A stretch of 64,000 nt of DNA from Rhodococcus sp. PAMC28707 (GTDB lineage: Bacteria; Actinomycetota; Actinomycetes; Mycobacteriales; Mycobacteriaceae), in contig NZ_CP039253.1 in NCBI RefSeq assembly GCF_004795915.1, forward strand, positions 3,747,501-3,811,500, read 5' to 3'. A program made the position numbers and the translations under genes. Position 1 is the stretch's first letter. Every line of letters starts with the position of its first letter. This document shows positions 16,448 through 26,510 of the stretch, in pieces. The notes beneath the pieces were generated by a model that was not told the origin of the DNA, did no database searches, and saw nothing but the letters and a program-made list of their open reading frames with translations.

Positions 16448-17263
16448 ATGGACCCGATCAGTGCGCTGTCTCCGACTCCAGCGCAGGCGTGGGGCGAACT
16501 CCGCGCCGGCAACGAGCGCTTCGTCTCCGGCGACTGTCGGCATCCCCGCCAAGGAATCGATGACCGAACTCGGTTGGTCGACGTCCAGCGCCCGAAGGCG
16601 GTGATGTTCGGGTGCTCCGATTCTCGTGTGGCGGCGGAGATCGTATTCGACCAGGGCCTTGGAGACCTGTTCGTCGTCAGAACCGCCGGGCACGTCGTCG
16701 ACGCATCGGTATTGGGTTCGATCGAGTACGCGGTCGATATCCTCGATGTGCCACTCATTGCAGTCCTCGGTCACGACAGTTGCGGTGCCGTCAGAGCGAG
16801 TGTGGACGCGGTAGACGGTGTCGCGATGCCGGGCGGTTACATCCGCGACATCGTCGAGCGTGTTACTCCGAGCATTCTTGCCGGACGCAGAATCGGCCTG
16901 AGTCGAATCGACGAATTCGAGGCGCGTCATGTCGAGGAGACCGTACAGCTGATCACCGCTCGAAGCAGGCTGATTGCCGACCGAATAGAGCGCGGTGCAC
17001 TGGCGGTCGTAGGGTTGACCTACCGTCTCGAGATGGGACGGGTCGTACTACACAGCTCCCTCGGTGACGTAGGGGAAAACTTCATTGCGACTTTGACCCG
17101 TTGGACCGACTGCGGCGGCACGTGGCGGCTGATATCGCGCACCGCCACGAAGGCAACGGTGGCCCTGTGCAGCTGCGACGGACACGAAGAAATGCAACGC
17201 CTCGAGAGCGAAGATCCCGTGACGATTGCCTGGATCGAGAACAATAGCGAGGTTGTTGCCTAG
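16448..17263 (+). CDS. Beta-carbonic anhydrase with C-terminal extension
   Basis: A 271-residue protein. Residues 1 to about 205 form a complete beta-class carbonic anhydrase: zinc ligands C56, H109 and C112 and the D58/R60 dyad are visible in FGCSDSR and LGHDSCGA, and the domain ends at HSSLGDVGE. It interconverts CO2 and bicarbonate in the cytoplasm. About 60 further residues follow (TRWTDCGGTWRLISRT, then VALCSCDGHEEMQRLESEDP), which resemble small stand-alone actinobacterial proteins of unknown function with a CxCDGxEE motif. The start is supported by GAAGGGG. A MarR gene follows 94 bp later and may share the transcript. Confidence 0.88.
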   Translation: MDPISALSPTPAQAWGELRAGNERFVSGDCRHPRQGIDDRTRLVDVQRPKAVMFGCSDSRVAAEIVFDQGLGDLFVVRTAGHVVDASVLGSIEYAVDILDVPLIAVLGHDSCGAVRASVDAVDGVAMPGGYIRDIVERVTPSILAGRRIGLSRIDEFEARHVEETVQLITARSRLIADRIERGALAVVGLTYRLEMGRVVLHSSLGDVGENFIATLTRWTDCGGTWRLISRTATKATVALCSCDGHEEMQRLESEDPVTIAWIENNSEVVA

Positions 17264-17357
17264 CGCTCGCTCATCACGCAGGCAGTGAGCGGCGAGTCGC
17301 GTACTCGCCATTCTTGCACTGCCCCAACGGAACTCATCGAAAAAGGAGATTTCCACT

Positions 17358-17795
17358 GTGTCCTCCGGCGAACCACAGGAACCGGTGCCGTTGACAAAGC
17401 GGGAATTCGAATCTTTGGCGCGCTTCAGGTTTGGAATTCGTCGTTACCTTCGCTTCAGTGAGGAGACCGTGCGGTCCCATGGACTCACCCCGCAGCAATA
17501 CCAGCTAATGCTCGCACTGAAGGGTTTTCCGGGCCGTGAGTGGGCTGCGATGCGGGAGTTGGCGGAGCGACTGCAGCTGCGTCACCACAGTGTCGTCGAA
17601 CTGGTCGATCGCGCGCAGAAGCAAGGCTTGGTTCGCCGGGCAGCTGATCCGTCCGACGCCCGAACGGTCAGAGTCGAGCTCACCAGCGACGGTGAGTTGA
17701 CACTCGTCCGGCTGAGCGCGATGCACCGGGATGAACTCCAGAGGCTGGGGCCGACAATCGAATTGCCGATCTTCGACGACCCATCGGACGAATAA
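17358..17795 (+). CDS. MarR-family transcriptional regulator
   Basis: A 145-residue winged-helix regulator. The recognition region is MRELAERLQLRHHSVVELVD and the wing is DPSDARTVRVELTSDGE, which contains the D-x-R motif typical of MarR proteins. GTG 17358 follows AAAGGAGA with proper spacing. It lies downstream of the carbonic anhydrase gene on the same strand. The ligand and targets are unknown; the only nearby symmetric site found is TATCGT-TTC-ACGATA at 16341. Confidence 0.88.
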   Translation: MSSGEPQEPVPLTKREFESLARFRFGIRRYLRFSEETVRSHGLTPQQYQLMLALKGFPGREWAAMRELAERLQLRHHSVVELVDRAQKQGLVRRAADPSDARTVRVELTSDGELTLVRLSAMHRDELQRLGPTIELPIFDDPSDE

Positions 17796-18002
17796 CGAAC
17801 CGAACCACCTGCAATAGACCCCGGGCCGAGTGCCAAATGATACCTGACCTGCGTGTGTATCGGATCCACGGGCTGGGTCGTGATTGTCGAGGATTATACT
17901 GCCGTAAGCTGCGATGCGCAGTCGTTCTCGAAACTACGATTGCCTACGGCACCATCGCATGGTTGCTGCCGTGAAGACGTCGAATTATTGCGAAACAGGT
18001 AG

Positions 18003-19355
<1,353 letters not shown>

Positions 19356-19367
19356 GCCGACGCTGAA

Positions 19368-19399
19368 ATTGCCCCGTGCAGTGGCCTGCACGGGGCAAT
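19368..19399 (+). terminator. Rho-independent-type terminator after gdhA
   Basis: ATTGCCCCGTGCA (19368-19380) pairs perfectly with TGCACGGGGCAAT (19387-19399) across a 6-base loop, 13 bases after the gdhA stop. There is no long T run, as usual in actinobacteria. It also lies just past the 3' end of the convergent GreA-C-like gene and could serve both. Confidence 0.85.
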
Positions 19400-19418
19400 C
19401 CGATCGGAGACTCGCAGA

Positions 19419-19928
19419 CTATTCGGCTGTCCGAGGTTCCAGTAGTCGTCGTTCGAGACCTGCGGCAATCGAGAGAACGGTAACGGTACTCTCGGCGCCT
19501 GTCGGGAGGACATATGTGCGCTCGTCCTCGACGCGGCACCCCATCAATGCCCTGCCGAGCGGTGACAGCGGCGAACATGTCGCTATTTCGTCCGCAGAGT
19601 TCCCTGTGGCCGCAGTCAACACGAACGTCTCGACGTCATCGGGGTCGCGATCGAACATGACTGTGACTAGCGAAAACGGTCGCACGGTGCCGTCGTCGGT
19701 CACCGCAGCGGCAGCAGTCACCAACTCTTGGACCTCCGCGATGCGGCGGTCGATGCTCGACAATTCCTCGCGAGAGCGATGGTAGGGATCGTTGTTCTCG
19801 AGATCGCCCATGTTGCGGAACTCGATCACATCGGCTGCGACTTCGGTGCGCCGAATGTGCAAGGCAGACAGTTCGCTGGCCTCTTCTGATGCGGCACCTG
19901 CGGTCACGATAAGTTCAGCGGTTGTCAT
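19419..19928 (-). CDS. GreA/GreB C-terminal-domain protein
   Basis: A 169-residue protein. The C-terminal part (CSPLSPLGRALMGCRVEDER, then TYVLPTGAESTVTVLSI) matches the FKBP-like C-terminal domain of GreA/GreB. The N-terminus is helical and could form a short coiled coil (YHRSREELSSIDRRIAEVQE), but the acidic tip of a true Gre factor is not evident. It may bind the RNA polymerase secondary channel, like Rnk or Gfh proteins, rather than act as a cleavage factor. ATG 19928 follows AAGGAG. It is well separated from its upstream neighbour by about 490 bp. Confidence 0.75.
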   Translation of the reverse strand: MTTAELIVTAGAASEEASELSALHIRRTEVAADVIEFRNMGDLENNDPYHRSREELSSIDRRIAEVQELVTAAAAVTDDGTVRPFSLVTVMFDRDPDDVETFVLTAATGNSADEIATCSPLSPLGRALMGCRVEDERTYVLPTGAESTVTVLSIAAGLERRLLEPRTAE

Positions 19929-20418
19929 GGAATTTCTCCTTGCACTAAAACTCGGCGGTCGTCCCATTCCGAGGTCGTGGAAATACAGGTATCGACGCGG
20001 CGAGCATGGCTCGACACGTCAGGTGCAATAAGCAAAAAATGTGGCATCGAGTCGATACCCGCTTTTCGGCGTTCAGAGATGTACCGCGGACCAACACTAG
20101 TTACGAAGGGCTGCAATCGTGCAGTGTTCATTGTTCACAAACAGTGAATCGAAAGCTGGTATCAGTGGTGTGGCGTCAAAAGACCGGCAGACGACGATCG
20201 GTGCAACGTAGTTTTTCGGTGCATCGACGAATGCAGGTGGAACAGCCTAGTGCCCTGGCGGAGCGGTGCATAAACAACCGCGTAGCTCTACAACAATAGG
20301 AATCACAGCGTTCACACCTTCTTTCGCATCGCGTGTCTTTCTCTGACTGTAGCCCGAAAAAAATAAAACTCCAGTCACAGCAGTTTCAGCCACTTTCCGG
20401 GCATCGCCATGTGCGCTG
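19929..20418. other. Long intergenic region
   Basis: No supported gene is seen in this stretch between the GreA-C-like gene and the unknown gene at 20419. It is locally AT-rich near 20340-20375 and holds the first of two 31-base near-repeats (20346-20376). A minus-strand open frame at 19925-20131 has no ribosome site or recognisable content. Confidence 0.5.
20346..20376. repeat. 31-base near-repeat, copy A
   Basis: This 31-base element begins ACTGTAGCCC, continues with an A-rich core (AAAAAAATAAAA) and ends CCAGTC. It matches copy B at 21582-21612 in the same orientation at 25 of 31 positions without gaps. The two copies bracket the two-gene unit 20419-21545. Confidence 0.65.
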
Positions 20419-21042
20419 TCACTGCAGGATCGGCGCAGTCTCCCGTCGACACCACCGCGCGATTGCCTCGATCGACTCGCGCAGCGGCGAAGTGGTGCCG
20501 AGTACGAGGTACGAGGTGGATACGACGGGTGTCCCGTCGACTTCGACTTCGTACTTCAACCGCTGCGCTAGTCGCTTCGCGTTGTGGACCCCCGCCCCAG
20601 CTCGAGAGACGGCTCGGCCGTCGCACACGACAAGGAGTCGGCACGTGCTGTACTCCGACGATGCATCTACAACTGCGGCGGCAATTCTGTTGTTCTCCTC
20701 GGACTGAGCGGCGCACTCGCGCCAGCGGGCGACCAGTCCGCGTCCTCCCGACAGCGCCTCGGTGGAGACAATGATGGTTTCTGCCGTGATCGGACCGCCG
20801 ACGGTAACACCGTCCGGCGCTGACCGGTTGGCTTGCGCGACGCCGCCGAGCTGGTCCGAATGTGCGTAAGGATTACGAACAGTCACCTCGACGCCCTGGT
20901 CGACGAGCCCGCTGCGCAGGTCTTTGTGAAGTCGAATTGGCCGTCCGATGACAAGTGCAGCGGCGGTGGTTCGTGCTCGCGGACTGTCCGTTCGATGAGC
21001 GGACAGCGACGACGTAGCGATCTCGGCGAGAGTGATATTCAC
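20419..21042 (-). CDS. Hypothetical protein, unknown
   Basis: A 207-residue protein that I do not recognise. It has no signal peptide, transmembrane segment or known catalytic motif. Visible features are an N-terminal Ser/Thr/Arg-rich stretch, a segment EVTVRNPYAHSDQLGGVAQA, and an alpha/beta-looking C-terminal half (CRLLVVCDGRAVSRAGAGVH, then KRLAQRLKYEVEVDGTPVVS). The start is GTG 21042 behind AAAGAGG. It follows the unknown gene at 21111 by 68 bp on the same strand, and the pair is bracketed by two 31-base near-repeats. Coding strand preference and ribosome site support a real gene, but function is open. Confidence 0.6.
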   Translation of the reverse strand: MNITLAEIATSSLSAHRTDSPRARTTAAALVIGRPIRLHKDLRSGLVDQGVEVTVRNPYAHSDQLGGVAQANRSAPDGVTVGGPITAETIIVSTEALSGGRGLVARWRECAAQSEENNRIAAAVVDASSEYSTCRLLVVCDGRAVSRAGAGVHNAKRLAQRLKYEVEVDGTPVVSTSYLVLGTTSPLRESIEAIARWCRRETAPILQ

Positions 21043-21110
21043 GATCGACCTCTTTGTTGCTGTGGTGAATCGAGGTACCGGGGAGTCGACACAACGAGAC
21101 TCACGGCGCT

Positions 21111-21545
21111 TCAGGAGGACGAGCGGGCCAGCTCCAGCGTTCGGTAGCGGCTGATGATCGTCTGGCGTGTGGCACGGTCGGTATCGGTCGCCAGCGTCAG
21201 AATCCAGGGGGCGGATTCGCTGAAGTTATCGGCGCTGGAGCGCTGTAGATCGGCTGTGACATCTCTCGAGATCGACTCGAGTTTGTCACTGGTCAGCCGA
21301 CCTGTCGGGTCGGAGAAGCCATACCCGATCTCCCACACTTGCGGAGGAGAAAACAACCCGGAAACATTGAGCCGGTCCCATTGCCGTGCCAGAAGGGGCG
21401 AAGTCACCTCTTCGACGGTCCGTTCTCGCTGCACGCGGAACGGACACACTGCATCTATAGCAATTTCCCCCTGTTCGAGAAATTGTCGAAGTCGTTCGGG
21501 CGAGGCGCATACCCGAAAATTAAATTCCATCATGACCGCTTTCAC
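21111..21545 (-). CDS. Hypothetical protein, unknown
   Basis: A 144-residue soluble protein that I do not recognise. GTG 21545 is chosen because AAGGAG lies ten bases upstream; the ATG codons at 21533 and 21530 are alternatives. Visible segments include EFNFRVCASPERLRQFLEQG and QVWEIGYGFSDPTGRLTSD, with an acidic/Ser-rich tail, suggesting a small mixed alpha/beta fold. The gene is the first of a likely two-gene unit with the one ending at 20419. Its promoter region contains copy B of the 31-base near-repeat, 37 bases upstream of the start. Confidence 0.6.
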   Translation of the reverse strand: MKAVMMEFNFRVCASPERLRQFLEQGEIAIDAVCPFRVQRERTVEEVTSPLLARQWDRLNVSGLFSPPQVWEIGYGFSDPTGRLTSDKLESISRDVTADLQRSSADNFSESAPWILTLATDTDRATRQTIISRYRTLELARSSS

Positions 21546-21581
21546 GGTAGAATCACTCCTTCGGTCCAATCAGTTCTATAA

Positions 21582-21612
21582 ACTGTAGCCCAAAAGAAAA
21601 TAAAAGCCAGTC
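21582..21612. repeat. 31-base near-repeat, copy B
   Basis: Same-orientation counterpart of the element at 20346-20376: ACTGTAGCCC, A-rich core (AAAAGAAAATAAAA), CCAGTC. It lies 37 bases upstream of the GTG start at 21545. It could be a promoter-linked element or the edge of an inserted cassette. Confidence 0.65.
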
Positions 21613-21809
21613 GTGTGCGCGCATGCTCGAATACGTACGAAAGTTTCTCTGACGCAGCCGATGTGAGTCGAACTAATACAGTCGCCAGTGGATTGGTTGC
21701 AAGGTATCGAAAGACGCAGTCGGACCGTGGAATTGTTCTACTTCGAGTACTTTTCACGACGATCTCGCCTGACTCGATGCCCTTGCCTTAATTTTTACAT
21801 CGGACAGCT

Positions 21810-22187
21810 CATCGCGCGGATGTCTTCTTCAGGTTCTCGATCACTCCCTCGAGACCCCGATGGCTGAGGTACCCGTCGGGGCGGATGACGAACGCAGTCG
21901 GATTGGGAACGTGACCATGTCACGGTGCTCCGCGTGCATCCGGGGCGCGTTCGCCGGGCTGGACGACAGCAGCTTTCGAGTCGGACTCGGAGACCAACGG
22001 GCTTTCGGCGTACGAGATCAGGAGTCGAGCTTGCTTGCACATCGCCGTCTCCCCGGAGCTTTCGCCTGCACCGATTCCCTCGCGAGCGTTTCGGACCGTC
22101 ATCCCGACGACCTCTTCGCCGACGGGACGGCGTTCGGCGTCGTAGCTGTCGGTGATGAGGGCCTGCCACCGGCGGCTTTTGTTCGTT
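21810..22187 (-). pseudogene. C-terminal remnant of an aromatic FAD monooxygenase
   Basis: Minus-strand translation gives TDSYDAERRPVGEEVV, LLISYAESPLVSESDSKAAV and PGERAPDARGAP, a pattern typical of the C-terminal half of class A aromatic hydroxylases (phenol or pentachlorophenol hydroxylase type). A stop (TGA) follows at about 21920. After a shift of frame the expected tail NPTAFVIRPDGYLSHRGLEG and VIENLKKTSAR continues to a TGA at 21810. The N-terminal FAD domain is absent, because the intact gene at 22189 begins where the remnant starts. It is therefore truncated and frameshifted. It shows that this region has lost a catabolic gene or received a fragment. Confidence 0.75.
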
Positions 22188-22188
22188 G

Positions 22189-22980
22189 CTACATCGGGGG
22201 TAAGAGACCCAGCGAAATCAAATCGTCCAGCAACTGTCGTATGTTGCCGGTGTCGAACGAGAGGAAAGCGCGTTCGGTCTCGATCGCCGCAACGTGTTGG
22301 GCCAGCACCTCGGGGTCACGCAACGCGAGGATGGTAACGAGATCCGAGGCCTTGGCGCCGCTGTGCGCAGCCTGTGCGGCCAGTAGGACGTTGAGGTAGC
22401 CGTGCTGTTCGAACCCTGTGTCAGCGTTGGTATTTCGAATCGCGTGGTCAAGTCCCGCGACAGCCTTGAAGGAGATTTCACGTCGCGCAGCCTCGTGGAT
22501 GGCAGCGGCCAGTTCCTGCTCGCCAGGATATGCGTCCGCGGTGACGCCGCCGGTACGGAACGTGGCGTGGTAGCCGCGCTCGTCCACGGCGTCGAACACC
22601 TCGGCTCGATGTTGTCCGCGTGGGATCTCGACGTAGACGTCGATAGCAGGGTCGACGGCACCCAGTGCGGTGATGTCGGTCCCGTCCGACAGTGCTACCT
22701 CGATCGTGGCGACGGTCAGATTCGACTTCGCATACATCCGATCGAGCGCGGCCTCGACTGTGGCGGGGCCACCCGACGCGATCAGCGATATCGACAGTGA
22801 TTCGGTCACGTAGGTGAGTTCGTCGAGACGGGGGATAGGGATCATCAACGGGCCGACGAGGTCCGAGAATGCGGCGTCTCGATACGAAAGATGCTGCTGG
22901 ACGGCAGAATCGAGCGGAGTGTCGCCGGACTGGAGGAGAGTAGCGTCGTCGCACAGTCCTCGGAGCAATCTCGGAATCAC
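22189..22980 (-). CDS. Conserved actinobacterial protein of unknown function
   Basis: A 263-residue protein. The central part (PAIDVYVEIPRGQHRAEVFD, then YHATFRTGGVTADAYPGEQE) and the C-terminal part (DHAIRNTNADTGFEQHGYLN) match a pattern I recall from uncharacterised actinobacterial proteins. The conserved K in SFKAVAGLDHAIRNT and the FRTGG segment could form a sugar-phosphate-type site, which is only a guess. GTG 22980 is the start; the upstream ribosome site is weak (GGGTGAGA). It is divergent from recC with a 257-bp gap, in which I see no other gene. No signal peptide or membrane segment. Confidence 0.7.
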   Translation of the reverse strand: MIPRLLRGLCDDATLLQSGDTPLDSAVQQHLSYRDAAFSDLVGPLMIPIPRLDELTYVTESLSISLIASGGPATVEAALDRMYAKSNLTVATIEVALSDGTDITALGAVDPAIDVYVEIPRGQHRAEVFDAVDERGYHATFRTGGVTADAYPGEQELAAAIHEAARREISFKAVAGLDHAIRNTNADTGFEQHGYLNVLLAAQAAHSGAKASDLVTILALRDPEVLAQHVAAIETERAFLSFDTGNIRQLLDDLISLGLLPPM

Positions 22981-23237
22981 TTATCTCACCCGACTGCCGT
23001 TGTCGGGTGCGGTGATGCGCAACGTCGAGTCGCGTTCGGTCGATCGTTCGGGTTCCGTGGAGTCGGTCACCGTCCAACTGTAGCGACCGCAGCGCGGTGG
23101 TCCACATATTCAGGTCGTCGAACCGTTCATCGGGTCGGTGCCGTGCAGGTCGATGTCGAAACCGGAGTATGTCGGTCGGCTCGAGTAGGGTCGAGTAACC
23201 GTCCGTGCAGTGAGCGATCGCAGAAGGAGACATTTCA

Positions 23238-26200
23238 GTGGTGCTGAGGTTATATCGCGCCACCCGCGGGGATTCGCTCGCAACGGCACTGGCTGAGGTG
23301 ATGTCCAGCCCTCTGGCCGATCCATTTGCAGCCGAAGTGATTTCGGTTCCCGCGAAGGGAGTCGAGCGTTGGCTGATTCAGCGTCTATCGATGTCGCTGG
23401 GTGGGGCATCGGCCGACGGTATCGGTGCCAATATCGAGTTTCCTTCGCCGACCCGACTCGTCGAGAACGCGCGATCGGCGGCCCTCGGACGCGATCCCCT
23501 CCTGGAACCGTGGTCACGCGGACGCGTCCTGTGGACGACGCTCGACGTCATCGACGACTCGCTGGCCGTACCGTGGTGCGCGGTGCTCGCCAAACACCTC
23601 GGTAACGGAACGGACGAGTACCGGGCCGGACGTAGATGGTCCACGGCAGCCCACTTGTCCGAGATGTTCCGGACTTACGCCGCGGACCGTCCGTCGATGA
23701 TCGTCGACTGGTCGGCAGGTATCGACAGTGACGGCGTCGGCGGCACTTTGGCCGAGGACCTGCGCTGGCAGGCCGAATTGTGGCGTGCGGTACGCGCCCG
23801 CATCGGACACGCGAGTCCTGCCGAACTTCTCGACGATACATGTGCAGCCATTCGCGCCGACCGGTCGATACTCGACCTCCCCGAACGGGTGTCGATATTC
23901 GGTGCCACGAGACTGACAACCGATCAACTGCAGGTGATAGCCGCGATCGCCGAACATCGCGACGTGCACGTGTGGCTTCCGCATCCCAGCGATCGAATGT
24001 GGACACAGCGCGTCGACCAGCAACGCGTCAGCAGGCGATCCGAGGACCGATCGGCGGTGACGATCGAACACCCGCTGCTCGCCGGCCTTGCCCGAGACGT
24101 ACGTGAACTGCAGATGCGACTCCTCGGGCTCGGTGGTGACCTCGTCGATATGGTCGAACCCAGTGCAGGCTTTCCCGACACGTTGCTGGGCCGAGTGCAG
24201 CACGATATCGCGAACAACAGGACCCCGAACAGGAGCGCCGAACCGGACGGAACCGTCGCCGTTCACGCGTGTCACGGTGCTCCACGTCAAGTCGAGGCAT
24301 TACGGGAAACCCTGCTGCACCTGTTCGACGAAGATCCGACGCTCGAACCTCGCGACGTGCTGGTCATGTGCCCCGACGTCGAAACCTACGCGCCGCTGAT
24401 CAGAGCGACTTTCGGACAGGGTGGGCTGGCACATCCCGGTCACACCCTTCGCGTCCGGCTGGCCGACCGGGGGTTACGGCAGACCAATCCGCTTCTCGCC
24501 GTGATCGCGACCTTGCTCGACCTTGCTGTGGGTCGAGTGACGGCCAGTCAGCTTCTCGACCTCGTCGCTGCCGACCCGGTTCGCCTTCGGTTCGGCTTCT
24601 CCGATGACGATGTGGAACGACTCCGTGAATGGACGCAGGTGTCGGGTGCTCGGTGGGGAATCAACTCGCGGCAACGCGAAAGCTTCGGCCTCGGCGGCTT
24701 CCGGCAGAACACGTTCAACAGTGCGGTCGACCGTCTGTTGTTGGGCGTAGCTGCGGACGAAACCGCGCACGAGTGGCTCGATCTGGCACTGCCGGTCGAC
24801 GACGTAGACGGCAACGATATCGACCTGACCGGTCGATTCGCCGAGTTCATCGATCGTCTTGCGGTGACACTGCGTGACCTACAAGGACCTCAGCGGACGG
24901 CAGAATGGCGCCACGCACTCCTTCGAGCGCTCGATCTGCTCGCGGAGGTTACTCCCTCCGACGCGTGGCAGCGCGCGCAAGCAGTTCGCGAACTCACCGA
25001 GTCCACCGAGCACGGCGAAAACTCGGTCATCAGGTTGGCCGACGTGCGAGCAATGCTCACTCGCGCTCTTGCCGGTCGGCCTTCGCGAGCCAACTTCCGT
25101 ACCGGCGAGCTGACGATCTGCACCATGGTTCCGATGAGATCCGTTCCGCATCGGATCGTGGTGCTACTCGGCCTCGACGACGAAGCGTTCCCACGAACGG
25201 GAAGTGTCGATGGCGACAACGTTCTTTCTCGTGACCCGGCCCCCGGCGAGCGTGACGTCCGTAGCGAGGACCGTCAACTACTGCTCGACGCAGTGATGTC
25301 GGCTGGGGAGAAGCTGCTGTTGTTCTACACGGGTGCAGACCCGGTGTCCGGTTCGGTGAAGCCACCGGCAATTCCGCTCACCGAACTTCTCGACGTGGTC
25401 GCGGTAACTGCCGGAGCCGATGTGGTCACTCGACATCCCCTGCAACCCTTCGACTCTCGAAACTTCGATCGGCAGGATCCGTTGAGCTACGACAAGTCCT
25501 CGCTCGACGGAGCGCGAGCGAGTCAACGCGAACCAGTCACGCCACCACCCTTTCTCGCCTCGACGCTCCCGACACGAGGCGACGGTGATGTGGCTCTAGG
25601 CGATCTTGTCGCCTTCCTCGAGCATCCCATTGCTGCATTTCTCAAACAGCGCATGGGCATTCGCGTGCCGGAGATCGAAGACGATCTGTCCGATTCACTT
25701 ACCGTCGAATTGGACGGACTGCAGAAGTGGGACATCGGTGATCGCATGCTCGCCGAGCGTCTTGCAGGCACCGAAGTCGCGGACTTCCGTGCTGCAGAAT
25801 GGCGGCGCGGAACCCTCCCGCCGTTTCATCTCGGCGAAAAGCAATTGCAGGACATCACCCGCGCCGTGGACGCGTTGGTCGACGTTTCCCGAGAAGTTCA
25901 TGCCGGTGACGCAGGCGCACTCGACATATCCATCGAACTGCGATCCGGTCGACGACTGAGCGGGACGGTCACCGGAATTCACGGAGACACCATAGCCAGG
26001 ACGTCGTACTCGCGTCTTGCGCCGAAGCATCGTTTGTCGGCATGGGTTCGCCTCCTCGTCGTTGCAGCACAGGATGATTCGCGACCGTGGCAGGCTGTCA
26101 CGACGGGCCGTGGTCCAGGGAACCGAGCGGCTTGGCGATCGACGATCACGGCACCCGTGGACGCACTCGCGCAACTGGAACTGCTCGTGGCCCTACGGGA

Positions 26201-26510
26201 CCTCGGTTTGTCGTCACCTCTTCCGATCGCGCCGGGGGCTTCGTCGGTCTACGCAGAGCGGCGGTTTCGCGGTGCATCGGTGGACGACGCCATCGCGGCG
26301 GCCGAGAAGACCTGGTCCGACAAATTCGGTGATGCGAAAGACCGAAGTATCGCTTACTTGTACGGCGCCGGCGCCTCGCTGGAGGTATTGACGTCGACGC
26401 CGGTGCGATCCGAAGATCTTCACCGGGGTGAGGAATCGACGCTCTTCGGAGTTCTTGCGAGCCGACTGTGGTGTCCATTGCTCGATGCGGAAAAGGAGGG
26501 CCAGCCATGA
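23238..26510 (+). CDS. recC: Exodeoxyribonuclease V subunit gamma (RecC)
   Basis: A 1090-residue RecC-type subunit, close to the Escherichia coli length. RecC has a helicase-like fold without an intact Walker motif and reads DNA for the Chi recognition sequence. Family features seen are the N-terminal LYRATRGDSLATALAEVM, KGVERWLIQRLSMSLG and DVHVWLPHPSDRMW, then RDVLVMCPDVETYAPLI, MRSVPHRIVVLLGLDDEAFP and EHPIAAFLKQRMGI. The start is GTG 23238 after AGAAGGAGA. It overlaps recB by 4 bp (ATGA), so all three subunits are translationally coupled. It begins a recC-recB-recD operon for double-strand break processing. Confidence 0.95.
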   Translation: MVLRLYRATRGDSLATALAEVMSSPLADPFAAEVISVPAKGVERWLIQRLSMSLGGASADGIGANIEFPSPTRLVENARSAALGRDPLLEPWSRGRVLWTTLDVIDDSLAVPWCAVLAKHLGNGTDEYRAGRRWSTAAHLSEMFRTYAADRPSMIVDWSAGIDSDGVGGTLAEDLRWQAELWRAVRARIGHASPAELLDDTCAAIRADRSILDLPERVSIFGATRLTTDQLQVIAAIAEHRDVHVWLPHPSDRMWTQRVDQQRVSRRSEDRSAVTIEHPLLAGLARDVRELQMRLLGLGGDLVDMVEPSAGFPDTLLGRVQHDIANNRTPNRSAEPDGTVAVHACHGAPRQVEALRETLLHLFDEDPTLEPRDVLVMCPDVETYAPLIRATFGQGGLAHPGHTLRVRLADRGLRQTNPLLAVIATLLDLAVGRVTASQLLDLVAADPVRLRFGFSDDDVERLREWTQVSGARWGINSRQRESFGLGGFRQNTFNSAVDRLLLGVAADETAHEWLDLALPVDDVDGNDIDLTGRFAEFIDRLAVTLRDLQGPQRTAEWRHALLRALDLLAEVTPSDAWQRAQAVRELTESTEHGENSVIRLADVRAMLTRALAGRPSRANFRTGELTICTMVPMRSVPHRIVVLLGLDDEAFPRTGSVDGDNVLSRDPAPGERDVRSEDRQLLLDAVMSAGEKLLLFYTGADPVSGSVKPPAIPLTELLDVVAVTAGADVVTRHPLQPFDSRNFDRQDPLSYDKSSLDGARASQREPVTPPPFLASTLPTRGDGDVALGDLVAFLEHPIAAFLKQRMGIRVPEIEDDLSDSLTVELDGLQKWDIGDRMLAERLAGTEVADFRAAEWRRGTLPPFHLGEKQLQDITRAVDALVDVSREVHAGDAGALDISIELRSGRRLSGTVTGIHGDTIARTSYSRLAPKHRLSAWVRLLVVAAQDDSRPWQAVTTGRGPGNRAAWRSTITAPVDALAQLELLVALRDLGLSSPLPIAPGASSVYAERRFRGASVDDAIAAAEKTWSDKFGDAKDRSIAYLYGAGASLEVLTSTPVRSEDLHRGEESTLFGVLASRLWCPLLDAEKEGQP

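Noticed and set aside
19925-20131. 68-codon minus-strand frame upstream of the GreA-C-like gene
   Set aside because: No ribosome site or recognisable motif; overlaps the leader of the next gene.
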